Positions 51,330 through 60,182 are shown, counted from the stretch's first letter. The stretch is DNA of 64,000 nucleotides from JBFWNG01 sp050251195 (GCA_050251195.1 JBFWNG010000002.1:372001-436000); one strand, 5' to 3'. Numbers and translations are program-made. The notes: generated by a model from the sequence alone, not told the origin.

Positions 51330-52553
51330 ATGCAAAGCTTAAAGCGAAATCTTTATATAGATTTGTTCGGACTTGGACTCCTCGCGTGGATGTTTGTTGA
51401 TCTTCCCTTCCGCATGGCTTTTCACCAGCGGATGGGCCTTGAAGAGAAGTGCGCTATAGCCCTATTGTCAGTGTTTAGTCTTCTCGACCTCATGATCCAT
51501 CGAAAAAAAGAAAACGGGTTATCGCTCATTTCTTTGGTCTCAGCGCTTCCTTTTGACCTGATTGGCATTTCCCTGACGTCGAGAGCTGCAGCGCTTAGCG
51601 TGCTCATTCTTCCTAAAGCTTTTCGTATTCCGGCGCTTTGTCGCCGCATAAAGGAAAAAGCGGAGCTGGTATGGCTGTCGAAGCGTTCAAAGATTGGCGC
51701 AATCGTGATCATAAGCTTGCTTGCGATCCACTTTATTGCCTGCGGCTGGATACTTATTAACGGCGTGAAATCGAAAGAGGTTCTAACGGAATACAACAAG
51801 GCCGTCTATTGGGCAATCACGACCCTCACGACTATAGGATATGGCGACATCACGCCCTCCACAAACTGGGGCCGGGTTTACACCATGGTGATCATGATTT
51901 TAGGCGTTGGCGTGTATGGTCTGGTCATCAGCCAAATGTCTCTCCTCGTTCTTTCGTCCGACAAGCGAGAAGAGACCAATAAGCGAAAACTTGAACACCT
52001 CGCCGATCTCCTGCGCCATTATGATATTCCTCGCGATCTGCAAAAGAGGGTATTCGCGTTCTATCGCCATATGATCAGTCACAATGTTCACGAAGAAGAA
52101 GAAAAAATTCTTGCGGAACTGCCCAATGCCCTCAAGCAACAAATTGAAGTTTTTATGAATCTCAAGCCCCTGAGCAAGATCGCCTTTTTCGCCAACTGTT
52201 CGAAGCAGTGCCTTCATGACGTCGCTCAAAGGCTGACCAAAGTATTTTTCGCGCCGGGAGAGAAAATCCTTACCAAGGGGGACATTGGTCGCGAGATGTA
52301 CATCATTGGCCATGGTCGCGTGGAGATTCATGACGGAAATACCAGTATTGCAGCGCTTGGCGAAGGACAATGCTTTGGCGAAATGGCTCTCTTGGGCGAG
52401 GAATTACGTCGAGCCGACGTTACCGCGAAAAGTTATTGCGATGTGGGAGTATTGACGAAAGAGCAGTTAGAAGAGTTGATGCAAAAACATCCGGATCTCA
52501 AAAACAATGTCGAGCGCATACATAGAGAACGCATGCGCTCAACAGCCGCATAA
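51330..52553 (+). CDS. Cyclic-nucleotide-gated potassium channel
   Basis: The start is the ATG at 51330 with AGGGG upstream; the frame reaches back into the terminator at 51270, which I reject. The 407-residue protein has six membrane segments with the selectivity filter TTIGYGDITP (T168-P176 region). A C-linker helix follows (LRHYDIPRDLQKRVFAFYRH). Last comes a cyclic-nucleotide-binding domain with EMYIIGHGRVEIHD and the phosphate-binding cassette CFGEMALLGEELRRADV. Arg residues in S4 are fewer than in voltage-gated animals, so the channel may be gated mainly by cAMP or cGMP. It should be a homotetramer in the inner membrane. Confidence 0.92.
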   Translation: MQSLKRNLYIDLFGLGLLAWMFVDLPFRMAFHQRMGLEEKCAIALLSVFSLLDLMIHRKKENGLSLISLVSALPFDLIGISLTSRAAALSVLILPKAFRIPALCRRIKEKAELVWLSKRSKIGAIVIISLLAIHFIACGWILINGVKSKEVLTEYNKAVYWAITTLTTIGYGDITPSTNWGRVYTMVIMILGVGVYGLVISQMSLLVLSSDKREETNKRKLEHLADLLRHYDIPRDLQKRVFAFYRHMISHNVHEEEEKILAELPNALKQQIEVFMNLKPLSKIAFFANCSKQCLHDVAQRLTKVFFAPGEKILTKGDIGREMYIIGHGRVEIHDGNTSIAALGEGQCFGEMALLGEELRRADVTAKSYCDVGVLTKEQLEELMQKHPDLKNNVERIHRERMRSTAA

Positions 52554-52555
52554 GC

Positions 52556-53065
52556 TTAGTTGCCGTGCTGCGCAACGTAGTCTCTTACTTTTTGACGAAT
52601 CGCGTCATTAGTAATTCCGACCTGATTGCCGATAGCTAGAGCGTCTTCCAAGCTATACCCTTGCTTGATGACCAAGTACGTTGCAAACCAACCCGCTGCT
52701 CGGTTTCCGGACGCGCAGTTGATCCAAATTTTGCCTTCGGCAGCCGCATCGTTGATCGCCTCAAACGCTTCAGGTTGGAAAGCGCCTTGGCGGCTGACGG
52801 GAATGTGGTAATAAGTGAAACCCGCTCCTTCGACGATCGCTCGTTCATCGACGGTTATTTCCTGAGGTTCGCGAATATTGATGACGGTCTGAACACCAGC
52901 GGCTTTCGCTCCCTCCAATGATTCGGCCGAAAAAGGTCCCGAGATATAGAACCGGTCGTATTGCATGATCCTCACACCGCTCCAATCGTACGGCCCTTGA
53001 ACCTCCGCGGCCAGCGCAGCGCAGCTAAGCCCAAGAAACAATGAAACAAATGCCAGCTTCTTCAT
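52556..53065 (-). CDS. Secreted DUF442 (Blh-like) phosphatase-fold protein
   Basis: This 169-residue protein has a Sec signal peptide (cleavage near ALAAE) and GAGGAG before ATG. The rest resembles the DUF442/dual-specificity phosphatase fold with the loop INCASGNRAAGW. There C117 and R122 are spaced CX4R rather than the CX5R of ordinary tyrosine phosphatases, as in DUF442 domains. VINIREPQE and YYHIPVS match the substrate-pocket strands. DUF442 domains often accompany persulfide dioxygenases; one of that family is encoded 5 kb downstream. Activity is not established. Confidence 0.82.
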   Translation of the reverse strand: MKKLAFVSLFLGLSCAALAAEVQGPYDWSGVRIMQYDRFYISGPFSAESLEGAKAAGVQTVINIREPQEITVDERAIVEGAGFTYYHIPVSRQGAFQPEAFEAINDAAAEGKIWINCASGNRAAGWFATYLVIKQGYSLEDALAIGNQVGITNDAIRQKVRDYVAQHGN

Positions 53066-53286
53066 AACGTCTCCTCAAAGAAAAAATGATATGCGTTTCG
53101 CATAAGGAAAAAACGCCGCGATAGTATAACGAGACTTCCGCTAATCCTAGCTAAATTCAGAAAAATTCCATCATTTCAGAGGGTTGGTTTTTGGGTTGGG
53201 GGAGGCGAAAATAATCCGACTTTCTCTAAAGAATCCGCATAAATGAGCCGATAAGGATAGATCGGCTGCCACAAGGGGAGGTTACG

Positions 53287-53778
53287 TTGGTAGGAAGTCG
53301 GAAATCATACATTATCCTAGCTTGCGTCGTGGCCGGAGTGCTGAGCGCCTCGTGCGCCGCCAAGAAAACAGTCCGCTATGCCAAGCGCGCGGGCACTGAC
53401 AGCATCGCAAGTAGTCTCAGTGCGGTTAGCGTGCGGCTTACTTTCGACGAAAACTTCTTTAAAACTCAATCCATCGATCCCAGCACGCTGACAAGTTACA
53501 AGTTAACGATCGGCGCGCAAGTAAAGGAAGGAACGTTTGATGGAACCGAGGTTTTCAACGGAGACCTAAGTCCGGAAAGCGGCGTTGATTTGCAAGTCGA
53601 ACTCTCGGACGCCGATGGGATTGCCGTCGTTGGGAAAAAGACTGGCGTTAGCCTAGAAAGGGGCGAAAACGCCTTCCGAATTGATGAACTCGAAAACGTT
53701 AAAGGCATAAACTCTGATTGGGACGGCAAAGATTTCAAAGGAGACGGCACTTGGCGAGTTTCAGAATCCGAAAAATAG
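53287..53778 (+). CDS. Lipoprotein of unknown function
   Basis: This 163-residue protein starts with TTG at 53287, preceded by AGGGGAGG. The lipobox is LSASC. The mature domain is beta-rich (VSVRLTFDENFF, YKLTIGAQVKEG, DLQVELSDADGIAV) and has no catalytic motif. A short hairpin (AGCCGAT/ATCGGCT, 53246-53267) precedes its ribosome site. It overlaps the following protease gene by 28 nt, so the two are almost certainly coupled and may act as a pair. Confidence 0.75.
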   Translation: MVGSRKSYIILACVVAGVLSASCAAKKTVRYAKRAGTDSIASSLSAVSVRLTFDENFFKTQSIDPSTLTSYKLTIGAQVKEGTFDGTEVFNGDLSPESGVDLQVELSDADGIAVVGKKTGVSLERGENAFRIDELENVKGINSDWDGKDFKGDGTWRVSESEK

Positions 53779-55859
53779 CGATTGCGTCATTAGTGACCTC
53801 ACTCAGCTCGCTGCTGGTAAGCTGCGGGCCAAATGACTTTTCGCCCGAATTCAAAACTTCGCTCAAGAAGGGGCGGAAACCGGCATACGCAACACATAGC
53901 AAGTCCGAAAGCGATCTTGCGTTGAATCAACAAAGCGAGATTTATGATACCCGAACAGACGCCGTTTCCGGCGACGTGAGCTGGATTCTTTTCAATCTTT
54001 CGGTGATGCCGTCTGTTGATAAAAAGGAGATCCAATCGTTCGCCACTCAAAAGCTGGTGCAATACGAAGGCGTTCTAGGCACGAAAATTGATCAGCTCGA
54101 AGGCGAAGTGAAGGAAATATCGAACTCTAGCTATACGATGCAAGTCGTCACCTTCAAGCGAATCTACGAGGGTCTAGTGGTGCGAGACGCATACGTTCAG
54201 GCCTACTTTATCCGTGCTCAAGACGGCTCATACCGCCTTCGAGAAATCGTTAACCGCAGTTTCGGCGAGATTTCCGCGGTAGCAGGCGAGTTGCCGTCAC
54301 TCAACGTTTCGGCGATCGCAAGTGAGACGGGACTTCAGAGTTTGGAGCTCAAGCTCGAAACTCCGTATATCGTTGTGAGCGTCGCTGACGACAAATATGT
54401 TTTCTCGTACGCGAAGACGTACAAGGTCAAAGACGCCTCACGCGACGAAGAATTCGCGCTGACGTACTCCGGAAACGAGCTCGTAGAAGCGTTTAGCTTC
54501 AACCAGTCCATCGATCACAGGTTTTCTGTGATCGTTCCCGAACGAAGTTATGTTTTTCAAAATTCCGTATCTAAACCATTGCCACTTGTCGACGTTGCAA
54601 CCGCCGATGGCGCTACAACAACGACCATCGACGGCGTGGCAACGTTTCCAACTTTTACTGATGGAACGACAGTGCAAATGCAACTGGCAAGTAACACGGC
54701 CTTGGCTTTTGTCGGTGATCTCGCCGTGACCCCGCAGCCAAACGTTAGTGCCGCCCTGTACCAGTTTCAAGCCAAGGGCGCCGCCACCGACATGAATCCA
54801 ACTGCTGCCCAGCTGCCTGCGATAATGGCATATTTGTCCGCCCACGAGACCATGACCTTTGTCCGAAAATATCTTACGGCGCAGCAAGTGCCGCAGCTCG
54901 ACCAACCCATACAGTCGGTCGTCAATGAAAATGCCGCTTGCAATGCATTCTGGAACGGAAGCTTCGTCACTCTCTTCGCGCAAGGTGCTCAAGGAAACGT
55001 AACCTGTGCGAACACAGCCCTTGTTGCCGACATCATTTACCACGAAATTGGCCACGGCATTGATCAATTCACAGGACCACAAGATCCCAACGTTGCAGGC
55101 ATAACCGACGGCGCTTTCTCAGAGGGGATTGGTGACATTATTTCTTCGTATATGACGGGAAGCCCGAATTTAGCTCCTGGTTTTTATCTCAACGATTCCA
55201 CTCCGCTGAGAACAACGCTGGGGAATAAAGTTTATCCGACGGACCTTGTCAATGAGGTCCACGACGACGGGGAAATCATCTCCGCGGCGTTCTGGAAGTT
55301 TCGGGAAACCTACGTCAAGCGCTATGGCGCAAAGGCCGGCGCTCGTATGGCGGCCCAGGCGTTTTTCGACCATCTTTTGACCACGGGCGCTTATGTTGAC
55401 TCGTACGCCGCAATAAGCCGTTTGGACGACGTTGTATTTGACGACGGCAACCCCGCAACTCCATCAAAGAACTTCTGCGCAGTGAACGAGAGCTTTGCGG
55501 TCCACGGATTGGCGACGGCGGCAAATTGCCAAGACGCCAACGTGCTCTACTACGATCCAAACCTGAAGCTTGCGGTCCGTTCTAATGACGGACAAGGAAA
55601 CATCGGTTTTTGGGCGTCCGCGAAGGGTGCGGCAAAGGTTGTGCTTTGCCGTGGCGGACGTGACGCTTGTCGAGCTTCGCAGGCCGAGGACGTTGCTTTT
55701 AAGAAAGTTCGAGTCGCAGCCGACGACATCGATATCTTCAAATCTGAATCAGCTTTAAGCGTCCAGAAGGACGAAGAATTTACGCTTCTTTCCTTTAACG
55801 ACGCCGGGACTCTCATCGGCACCAGCACCGCGATCTTTGAGGGTGGTCAACTTAACTGA
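53751..55859 (+). CDS. Thermolysin/fungalysin-like (gluzincin) metalloprotease lipoprotein
   Basis: A strong ribosome site, AAAGGAG at 53737-53743, sits eight bases before the TTG at 53751, which I take as the start; the frame extends to another TTG at 53718. The 702-residue protein has an N-terminal signal with lipobox LVSC, a propeptide-like domain resembling FTP (about residues 60-170), and a catalytic domain. H431 and H435 in HEIGHGID and E458 in SEGIGDII are the zinc ligands, with E432 as base. A Cys-containing C-terminal domain follows. Secreted gluzincins of this type are activated by removing the propeptide. Its start lies inside the preceding lipoprotein gene. Confidence 0.85.
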   Translation: MASFRIRKIAIASLVTSLSSLLVSCGPNDFSPEFKTSLKKGRKPAYATHSKSESDLALNQQSEIYDTRTDAVSGDVSWILFNLSVMPSVDKKEIQSFATQKLVQYEGVLGTKIDQLEGEVKEISNSSYTMQVVTFKRIYEGLVVRDAYVQAYFIRAQDGSYRLREIVNRSFGEISAVAGELPSLNVSAIASETGLQSLELKLETPYIVVSVADDKYVFSYAKTYKVKDASRDEEFALTYSGNELVEAFSFNQSIDHRFSVIVPERSYVFQNSVSKPLPLVDVATADGATTTTIDGVATFPTFTDGTTVQMQLASNTALAFVGDLAVTPQPNVSAALYQFQAKGAATDMNPTAAQLPAIMAYLSAHETMTFVRKYLTAQQVPQLDQPIQSVVNENAACNAFWNGSFVTLFAQGAQGNVTCANTALVADIIYHEIGHGIDQFTGPQDPNVAGITDGAFSEGIGDIISSYMTGSPNLAPGFYLNDSTPLRTTLGNKVYPTDLVNEVHDDGEIISAAFWKFRETYVKRYGAKAGARMAAQAFFDHLLTTGAYVDSYAAISRLDDVVFDDGNPATPSKNFCAVNESFAVHGLATAANCQDANVLYYDPNLKLAVRSNDGQGNIGFWASAKGAAKVVLCRGGRDACRASQAEDVAFKKVRVAADDIDIFKSESALSVQKDEEFTLLSFNDAGTLIGTSTAIFEGGQLN

Positions 55860-55884
55860 TCATTTAGCCGCAAGTACCTGTCTT

Positions 55885-55910
55885 TCCTAACAAGTTTTAT
55901 TAGGATTTCT
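55885..55910 (+). terminator. Weak terminator candidate
   Basis: TCCTAA at 55885-55890 pairs with TTAGGA at 55900-55905, followed by TTTCTT. The 6-bp stem is short, but the place, 25 nt after the protease stop, fits. Confidence 0.4.
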
Positions 55911-55921
55911 TAAGAATTGGG

Positions 55922-55950
55922 TTGTCAAACAGACGATTTCCCATTATATT
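55922..55950 (+). promoter_or_regulatory. Sigma70-type promoter of the beta-lactamase-like gene
   Basis: TTGTCA at 55922-55927 (-35) and TATATT at 55945-55950 (-10) are separated by 17 bp, close to the sigma70 consensus. Transcription would start near 55957, about 30 nt before the ATG at 55988. Confidence 0.5.
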
Positions 55951-55987
55951 GGCCGCGTGGTCAAAGGATAGAATTAAGGGGGAACGT

Positions 55988-57520
55988 ATGTTTAGCCTGT
56001 CTCGGAGTCTTCTGATTGGACTCACCGTCACCTCGGTGTCTTGCGGTGTTTCTCGACAAAGCGCGGATGTTTCGCATTTAACCGACGATAACGACATTGG
56101 TCATAATTTCGTGGGAGGTTTCGATTCCTCTTTCGACGATTATATCGGATCAACGATGTACGATTATCGTATTCCAGGCGTTGCGCTGGCTGTTATCAAA
56201 GGCAATCAAGTTATTTACTCGGCAGCTTATGGGTACAGTGATTACTACCAGGCAAAAAGCGCCAAATTGCGCAATGTGTTTGGTGTAGGATCCGTCACAA
56301 AGGGATTCCTTGCGGCAACCATTCTCAAGCTTGCAGACCAAGGCATTCTCGACCTCGATAAACCAATCAAAGAATACCTTCCTGAAATTGATCTCATGGA
56401 TCAAGAAGTTGAAGAGACAGCGACGTTGAAAGACTTGCTCCTTCATCGAACCGGATTGCCGACTCACGATTTTGCGTTTTACGGATCAGAAATTGATCGC
56501 GATCAACTGTTTGAGCGCATGAAGAATCTCCAATTTAACGCGCACCTCGGCGAAAAGTGGCAATACAGCAATATAATGTACATGGTAGCAGGCACCGTTG
56601 TCGAAAGAGTCACGGGAAGGCCCTGGTACGAAGTCGTGCAAGAAAACGTTGCCGGCCCATTGGGAATGGACCATACCTCGTTTACGTTTTCAGGTTTGCT
56701 CAATAATCCTAACAAAGCATCGGGTTATTTTGGTAAGAAGAATAATGGCCTACCGCTTAAGCTGGACTACCGAAGCTTCGACATCGTCGGACCTGCCGGT
56801 GGCATGAATTCCACGGTTGGCGATCTTTCCAACTGGGTTAAATTGCTTCTCCACAAAGGCGAGCTTAATGGTACGCAGGTTCTACCTGAGCAGGTCATTG
56901 CTGACCTCATTGAACCTCGTCAGGTCATGGGCGTTGAGAGATTACATCCGCTCTTTAGTGAATCCGTCTACGCTTACGGTTGGACTTCACAGGAATATAG
57001 GGATCGTCGCATATCTTGGCATACAGGTGATGTGGACGGATTCAAGTCGCTTGTGGGATTTATGCCGGACGATGACGTTGGATTCGTGATTTTGACCAAT
57101 TGCAACTCTGATCTCAATTTGAAAGCATTTGGCGCCTACATCCTCGACAGAGCTCTTGGATTTCCGGAAACGGATTGGGTAAGGGAGCTTACAGCGGAAG
57201 ACAGCAACGACAACAATGAGCCTGATTCAAGGGCGATGCCGAGCGGCTATAGTTTTAGTGGCGTCTACACCAACCCAGGCTATGGAAAAGTAAGCGTTGG
57301 TTCAACCTGGGGCGGCATTGATGTTAGGATTAATTCTTTCATCGAAAACGAAGCCTACTTCACCGGATCTGCTGGTGGCAAGTTGGGCTTTTATCAACCT
57401 AACTTTTTCTCGGCGGCGCGCCGTAAGATTAGCTTTGAGGCCGACAATTCGGGACGCGCGCAAAAGTTGTTTTGGCAGCTTGAGCCCAACGTCGAGCCGA
57501 TTGTTTTTGTTCGACAATAA
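55988..57520 (+). CDS. Class-C beta-lactamase-like serine hydrolase, lipoprotein
   Basis: The ATG at 55988 has AGGGGG upstream; the frame opens 66 nt earlier in the promoter. The 510-residue lipoprotein (lipobox SVSC) has the penicillin-binding-protein/beta-lactamase signatures: SxxK at S102-K105 in VGSVTKGF, YSN at 193-195 in WQYSNIMY, and HTG at 345-347 in SWHTGDVDG. An additional C-terminal domain of about 100 residues follows, as in peptidase S12 and esterase EstB relatives. Substrate could be a D-Ala peptide, ester or beta-lactam; sequence does not decide. It acts at the envelope. Confidence 0.9.
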   Translation: MFSLSRSLLIGLTVTSVSCGVSRQSADVSHLTDDNDIGHNFVGGFDSSFDDYIGSTMYDYRIPGVALAVIKGNQVIYSAAYGYSDYYQAKSAKLRNVFGVGSVTKGFLAATILKLADQGILDLDKPIKEYLPEIDLMDQEVEETATLKDLLLHRTGLPTHDFAFYGSEIDRDQLFERMKNLQFNAHLGEKWQYSNIMYMVAGTVVERVTGRPWYEVVQENVAGPLGMDHTSFTFSGLLNNPNKASGYFGKKNNGLPLKLDYRSFDIVGPAGGMNSTVGDLSNWVKLLLHKGELNGTQVLPEQVIADLIEPRQVMGVERLHPLFSESVYAYGWTSQEYRDRRISWHTGDVDGFKSLVGFMPDDDVGFVILTNCNSDLNLKAFGAYILDRALGFPETDWVRELTAEDSNDNNEPDSRAMPSGYSFSGVYTNPGYGKVSVGSTWGGIDVRINSFIENEAYFTGSAGGKLGFYQPNFFSAARRKISFEADNSGRAQKLFWQLEPNVEPIVFVRQ

Positions 57521-57533
57521 GTTGATATTTACT

Positions 57534-57556
57534 ACTGTCCGGCGAGGCCGGACAGT
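57534..57556. terminator. Perfect hairpin between convergent genes
   Basis: ACTGTCCGGC at 57534-57543 and GCCGGACAGT at 57547-57556 form a 10-bp perfect stem with a GAG loop. It separates the beta-lactamase-like gene and the convergent cytochrome-like gene. No T run follows in either direction, so it may act as a barrier or a 3' processing site rather than a classical terminator. Confidence 0.5.
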
Positions 57557-57559
57557 TAC

Positions 57560-58060
57560 CTAAATTCCAGTACAATCCGTGTCATGATCTAGCCAGAAGG
57601 TGATGTCCTTTGCGAGAGGGTCATTTGGCTCGAGTTTGCATTGTTTGCAGAAAGCGTTGCCATGAATGGCTTCGCGAACGATCTGTGTGTCTGTCGATGT
57701 GGTCATAGTGGTGAACGACAGCGTAAAATTAGCAGCTGCAGCAAATGGTGTCACGCCGTATGTGTTGTTCTCGTAATGACAGGCCCCGCATTCTTTCACG
57801 AAGTAAGCATCGAAGAGATATTTGTACCCCTCTTGATCGCACATCTTAGCTGGTTTTGGGATAGATACCTTGTAGAAGGTTGAGCTAGCCGTTTGATCTT
57901 GTGTGGGGGTTTCGGTGCCCATGTTTTGGGTTGGTTTTGTTGTTGGCGCTTTTTGCGTTGTTGGCGCGGATCGCGTGCCCGAGTTGGGCTCTTCGTCGCT
58001 GGAATTGCAGCTTGATCCAAGAGCTGCAACAAGAACAAATGCAGTGATTCTAAATGTCAT
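57560..58060 (-). CDS. Lipoprotein with c-type heme motif
   Basis: This 166-residue lipoprotein (lipobox LGSSC) has GGAGGGAGTC before ATG. A long Thr/Pro/Gln-rich linker (about residues 25-65) precedes a small domain with the canonical heme-c site CGACHYENN, plus a second Cys pair in FCKQCKLEPNDP. It resembles the tethered cytochrome domains of other envelope lipoproteins. The distal axial ligand is not obvious. It could carry electrons across the periplasm. Confidence 0.8.
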   Translation of the reverse strand: MTFRITAFVLVAALGSSCNSSDEEPNSGTRSAPTTQKAPTTKPTQNMGTETPTQDQTASSTFYKVSIPKPAKMCDQEGYKYLFDAYFVKECGACHYENNTYGVTPFAAAANFTLSFTTMTTSTDTQIVREAIHGNAFCKQCKLEPNDPLAKDITFWLDHDTDCTGI

Positions 58061-58158
58061 GACTCCCTCCGAACTCCAAAATCCTTATCGGAAGATCTCG
58101 GCAAGTCTTTGACTTAATATGGTAATTGCCTAGAATAAAAGGCTCTATGGTTTGCGAA

Positions 58159-59016
58159 TTAGCCCTCGCTAATCGGGATTTGAAGGAATCTTCTACCTGT
58201 CTTGTTCTTCGGCGGCAAAGTACCCCCGTTGAGATTCACGAATAGGCTTTGGTAAAGAAGCTGAGGTGGGGATAAGGTTCGGTCCCTTTGTGTGCGGAAT
58301 TGAACGTACTCGTCTTCCGTTGTTGTTTCTTTGATATGAATGTTGGAAGCCTTCTGTTCTGCGATGCTCGACTGCCACTTGAGTGAGCGTCCGGCCGGCT
58401 GGTAGTCGTGGCCGGTGTAAGCGAGGACGTCATCCGGCAGCTTATAAAGCTTTCGAGCAACAGAATTGTAAAGCTCCGACGCGCTGCCACCGGGGAAATC
58501 GCAGCGTCCCGTACCCGAATCGGGCATGAACAGACAATCGCCCGTGAAGATATGATTGCCAAATCGATAACAGGAACAAGCAGGCGTGTGCCCTGGCGTT
58601 GCGATAACTTCGAAAGTCAGGGATCCCGCTGAAAATTTTTGACCGTCCCTGAGCAAATGATCGAACTGCTTTCCATCCGTTGTGAAGTCGCCGCCAAATC
58701 CGAGCGGGTCCTTAAAAGTAGTTTGAACTTCGGTAATTCTTTCTCCGATCGCGATTGGGATACCGTACATTTTCTTAAACCATTGCGCGCTTGAGATATG
58801 GTCCGCATGTGCATGCGTTTCTAAAACAAGCACCGGTCGCAGTTGTCTCGACTCTATCATGTCGACGACGCGTTTAGCTGAAGTGCACGAGAGAAGGGAT
58901 CTTCCCTGATCATAATCCCAAACCGGATCAATGACGACAGTGTCGCGCGTATCCGGGTCAATCACAAGATAAGTCAGAGTATGGGTCTTTTCGTCGTAGA
59001 AAGTTTCGATTTGCAC
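58159..59016 (-). CDS. Metallo-beta-lactamase-fold hydrolase, ETHE1/persulfide dioxygenase family
   Basis: This 285-residue cytoplasmic protein starts with GTG and has GGGG upstream. Metal ligands are H68, H70, D72 and H73 in ETHAHADH, H143 in TPGHTPA, D160 in FTGDCLF and H203 in YTGHDY. The segment GRCDFPGGSASELYNSV and YTGHDYQPAGR match ETHE1-type persulfide dioxygenases, which use one iron to oxidise glutathione or protein persulfide to sulfite, rather than glyoxalase II. The C-terminal extension (ETTTEDEYVQFRTQRDRTL) is also found in that group. The exact substrate is inferred. Confidence 0.87.
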   Translation of the reverse strand: MQIETFYDEKTHTLTYLVIDPDTRDTVVIDPVWDYDQGRSLLSCTSAKRVVDMIESRQLRPVLVLETHAHADHISSAQWFKKMYGIPIAIGERITEVQTTFKDPLGFGGDFTTDGKQFDHLLRDGQKFSAGSLTFEVIATPGHTPACSCYRFGNHIFTGDCLFMPDSGTGRCDFPGGSASELYNSVARKLYKLPDDVLAYTGHDYQPAGRSLKWQSSIAEQKASNIHIKETTTEDEYVQFRTQRDRTLSPPQLLYQSLFVNLNGGTLPPKNKTGRRFLQIPISEG

Positions 59017-59107
59017 GGCAACCCCATTGCGTGGTGTATTTCAAGTTATACTCTGATATAAGCTTTCCTGAAAACAAATTTTCGAAGGCTCGTGGGGCAG
59101 AAATTTC

Positions 59108-60025
59108 TTGAACAGAGATCAACGTTACGGATTCATCTGCCTCGTCATAGGTGCTGTTTGCATTTCTTTTGCACCCATTTTTGCCAAACTCGCCGTTGAA
59201 TTAGACAAGAACTTTTCCGCCAGCCCTCTTAGCCCAACAGGATCCGCATTCTGGCGGATGTGTTTTTCTATTCCCGTGTACATTGTTATGCTTCGCGTCC
59301 GAAAAACAAGGCTCAGCGTTCCCTTGCTGGACCTTCGTCAAACATGGGGTCTCTGGCTTGCAGGCTTTTTTTTCGCCCTCGACATAGCGGTGTGGCATAG
59401 TTCGTTTGAACTGACGACAGTCGGTAATGCGACTCTCCTTGCAAATCTTTCGGCGGTAGTCGCGAGTATTTTGGGTTTTTTCTTGTTTCGAGAAAAATTT
59501 ACAAAGCTTTTCTTGTTGGGCGGGCTGGTTGCGCTTATTGGCATAAGCGGTCTTGTGGGATTCAGCTTTTCGATGGGAGGAAAGACCTGGGTCGGAGATC
59601 TTCTGGCGATCGTTTCGGCGCTTCTCTACGGCGCCTACTTGGTCTCCGTGAAGTCTTTGATCCGCCGAGTCGGTTCGATAGAATTGCTGCTATGGGTAAG
59701 CGCCACCTCGTCGCTGTTCTTGCTCGCGACCGGAAAGCTACTGTCTGCTGAAATGATGGCCCATAGTTGGGAATCTTGGGCTTCTCTTCTAGGTCTTGCG
59801 TTGAGCTCGCAAATTATAGGTCAGCTGCTCATCGCGATTGCACTCGGCTATTTGCCCGTAGGACTTACATCGGTCGTCTTACTGATTCAGCCGATTTTAG
59901 TGGTTTGTTTGGGCTGGGTAATTCTTGGCGAGACGATGACGCCCGTGCAAATCCTTTGGGCTTTGATCGTATTGGCCGGGATTTACTTGGCAAAAAAGTC
60001 CGTTTCGCCTACGGAGTCTGCCTGA
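59108..60025 (+). CDS. EamA-family (DMT) transporter
   Basis: This 305-residue inner-membrane protein starts with TTG. It has ten predicted helices in two EamA repeats: ICLVIGAVCISFAPIFAKLAV, FWRMCFSIPVY and ANLSAVVASILGFFLFREKF in the first, GQLLIAIALGYLPVGLTSVVLLIQPILVVCLGWVILGE in the second. Members export amino acids and other small molecules. The 3' end overlaps the small opposite-strand gene at 60009 by 17 nt. Cargo unknown. Confidence 0.88.
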   Translation: MNRDQRYGFICLVIGAVCISFAPIFAKLAVELDKNFSASPLSPTGSAFWRMCFSIPVYIVMLRVRKTRLSVPLLDLRQTWGLWLAGFFFALDIAVWHSSFELTTVGNATLLANLSAVVASILGFFLFREKFTKLFLLGGLVALIGISGLVGFSFSMGGKTWVGDLLAIVSALLYGAYLVSVKSLIRRVGSIELLLWVSATSSLFLLATGKLLSAEMMAHSWESWASLLGLALSSQIIGQLLIAIALGYLPVGLTSVVLLIQPILVVCLGWVILGETMTPVQILWALIVLAGIYLAKKSVSPTESA

Positions 60026-60182
60026 AAAAATCTTCTGTTTGAGTCAACGATCCCATGGAACTGCTGTCAAAGTCTTCCAGCGTTGGATTGTAGGCTTCGT
60101 TATTGTCTCGCATTTGAATGAAGAGTGCTCCTACTGCCAGGAGGGTGGCCACGAGGAGCGTTTGGATGTAAAGATTTCTCAT
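60009..60182 (-). CDS. 57-residue membrane peptide
   Basis: A short frame, below the usual length cut-off, encodes 57 residues: an ATG at 60182 with AGAGG five bases upstream and a TAG stop at 60009-60011. Residues 7-23 form a single membrane helix (QTLLVATLLAVGALFIQ). The C-terminal half is acidic and polar (EAYNPTLEDFDSS). The order of a basic N-tail, one helix and a soluble tail is that of a small inner-membrane protein. It overlaps the EamA gene end on the opposite strand. No homologue is recognised. Confidence 0.5.
   Translation of the reverse strand: MRNLYIQTLLVATLLAVGALFIQMRDNNEAYNPTLEDFDSSSMGSLTQTEDFFRQTP

Noticed and set aside
54438..55082. 214-residue minus-strand frame inside the thermolysin-like protease gene
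   Set aside because: The plus strand has catalytic motifs; the opposite frame has no recognisable domain or start signal.
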